Assembly (NCBI GenBank): GCA_031280325.1
Contig: JAITGW010000059.1
Location: 1 to 6,742 of the forward strand
From: Oscillospiraceae bacterium
GTDB taxonomy: Bacteria > Bacillota > Clostridia > Oscillospirales > Oscillospiraceae
Length of the DNA: 6,742 nucleotides
Direction: 5' to 3'
Shown: piece after piece, positions 6,169 through 6,742 of the stretch
Numbering within the stretch: position 1 is the stretch's first letter
Layout: every line of letters begins with the position of its first letter
Notes under the pieces: model-generated
What the model saw: the letters and a program-made list of their open reading frames with translations, nothing else
What the model was told of the DNA's origin: nothing
Databases searched by the model: none
Made by a program: the position numbers and the translations under genes

Positions 6169-6742
6169 CGCGAGATCGCATCGCCGTGGCGCAGCTCTGT
6201 CAGCGTGATTGCGCCGCGGCGGTACAGCAGCCTTGTGCTGAAATACGTGATCGGTATCGTGAGTATGATGACCGCGCCGGAATACGCCGACATGATAACG
6301 CCGCTTCCGTGATAACCAAGCGCGGCGTCAAGCCCAAGCAGGACAGAGAGTTGTTTGTCGAAAATTATCACCAGCGCAACGAATATTACCGGCGCGACAA
6401 GTCCCAGCAGCCGCCCCTTTGCCGTATATCCGCCCGGAAGCCGACGTCCAAGCGCCGAGGTTGCGAGTACGCCGAAAAGCGCGGAGGAGGTGTTTGCCGA
6501 GATGATTCCCGCAGCCTCGCCTGTGAGCAGCGGTGTGAGCGGCACAACCAAAACGACGCATAAAGTGATCAGCGCGAGCAGCAGCAGCGTCGCAAGGCTT
6601 ACCGCGATCGCCGAGAGGCAGTCAGCCTCCTCCGAGCCCGGCGCGGCGTTGAATTCTTTCAGCACATATGTCACGATCGGCAGCTTAAAGCTCATGACCT
6701 CGCCGGTGATCAGCGCGAGATAAATCGAGCTTCCAAGCAACG
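6165..6742 (-). CDS. Unidentified polytopic membrane protein, C-terminal part
   Basis: The minus-strand frame runs off the right edge of the window, leaving about 191 visible C-terminal residues. I do not recognise the family. The visible part is strongly hydrophobic with several likely membrane helices. In order from the visible N-terminal side these are IYLALITGEVMSFKLPIVTYVL (weak), a long Ala/Leu/Val stretch containing SLATLLLLALITLCVVLVV, ISANTSSALFGVLATSAL, GLVAPVIFVALVIIF and VIMSAYSGAVIILTIPITYF. Short charged loops lie between them (FNAAPGSEEADC, GRRLPGGYTAKGR, FDKQ). The C-terminus is polar and positively charged (LLYRRG...LRHGDAISR). The pattern fits a transporter or permease, but no family motif is seen. 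A TTG and an internal ATG (complement of 6693-6695) lie near the edge. Neither has a convincing ribosome binding site, and hydrophobic sequence continues on both sides, so the gene most likely starts outside the window. Confidence 0.75.
   Translation of the reverse strand, partial: LLGSSIYLALITGEVMSFKLPIVTYVLKEFNAAPGSEEADCLSAIAVSLATLLLLALITLCVVLVVPLTPLLTGEAAGIISANTSSALFGVLATSALGRRLPGGYTAKGRLLGLVAPVIFVALVIIFDKQLSVLLGLDAALGYHGSGVIMSAYSGAVIILTIPITYFSTRLLYRRGAITLTELRHGDAISR

Noticed and set aside
6126..6563. Plus-strand frame of 145 codons at the right end
   Set aside because: It is the antisense of the hydrophobic minus-strand gene and has a low-complexity Arg/Glu-rich product typical of a shadow frame.
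1..6742. CRISPR array, insertion sequence, prophage or defence island
   Set aside because: No regularly spaced repeats, transposase, integrase or nuclease motifs are visible on either strand.

Overview
The window is a GC-rich bacterial chromosome segment with tightly packed genes and G/C-biased third codon positions. It has strong AGGAGG-type ribosome binding sites and at least one clear TTG start. A small protein of the DUF6514 type, which I know from clostridia, and a FeoA-FeoB fusion point to an uncultivated, anaerobic Clostridia (Oscillospirales-like) organism. This placement is inferred from gene content only; no rRNA gene or marker tree is available here.

Layout from left to right. (1) Positions 1-746 hold the C-terminal two thirds of the universal ATPase YchF, cut by the window edge. 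(2) Positions 743-1453 hold a small polytopic DUF1624/HGSNAT-like membrane protein whose ATG overlaps the ychF stop as ATGA. (3) Positions 1469-3892 hold a FeoA-FeoB ferrous iron transporter fusion that starts at TTG behind a strong ribosome binding site. These three genes look like one transcript, the first two translationally coupled. (4) A 144-base gap holds a possible promoter, a short palindrome and a hairpin just before the next ribosome binding site. (5) Positions 4037-5551 hold a cobalamin-binding-domain radical SAM enzyme of unknown substrate. (6) Positions 5552-5880 are an AT-shifted gap with a perfect 11-bp GC-rich hairpin, two further stem-loops and a weak small open frame. (7) Positions 5881-6168 hold a 95-residue DUF6514-like protein. 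(8) On the minus strand, positions 6165-6742 hold the C-terminal part of an unrecognised polytopic membrane protein. It converges on the DUF6514-like gene so that both TAG stops share one CTAG.

Functionally, the best-supported theme is anaerobic metal use: Fe(II) import by the FeoAB fusion, next to an enzyme that needs a [4Fe-4S] cluster and probably a corrinoid. Nothing in the sequence proves that these genes act together, and the 3' part looks like separate transcription units. I find no CRISPR array, insertion sequence, tRNA or rRNA. I do not see a convincing new multi-gene system. The points most worth a second look are the structured gap at 5552-5880, the histidine-rich linker in the Feo fusion, the orphan radical SAM enzyme and the unidentified membrane protein.
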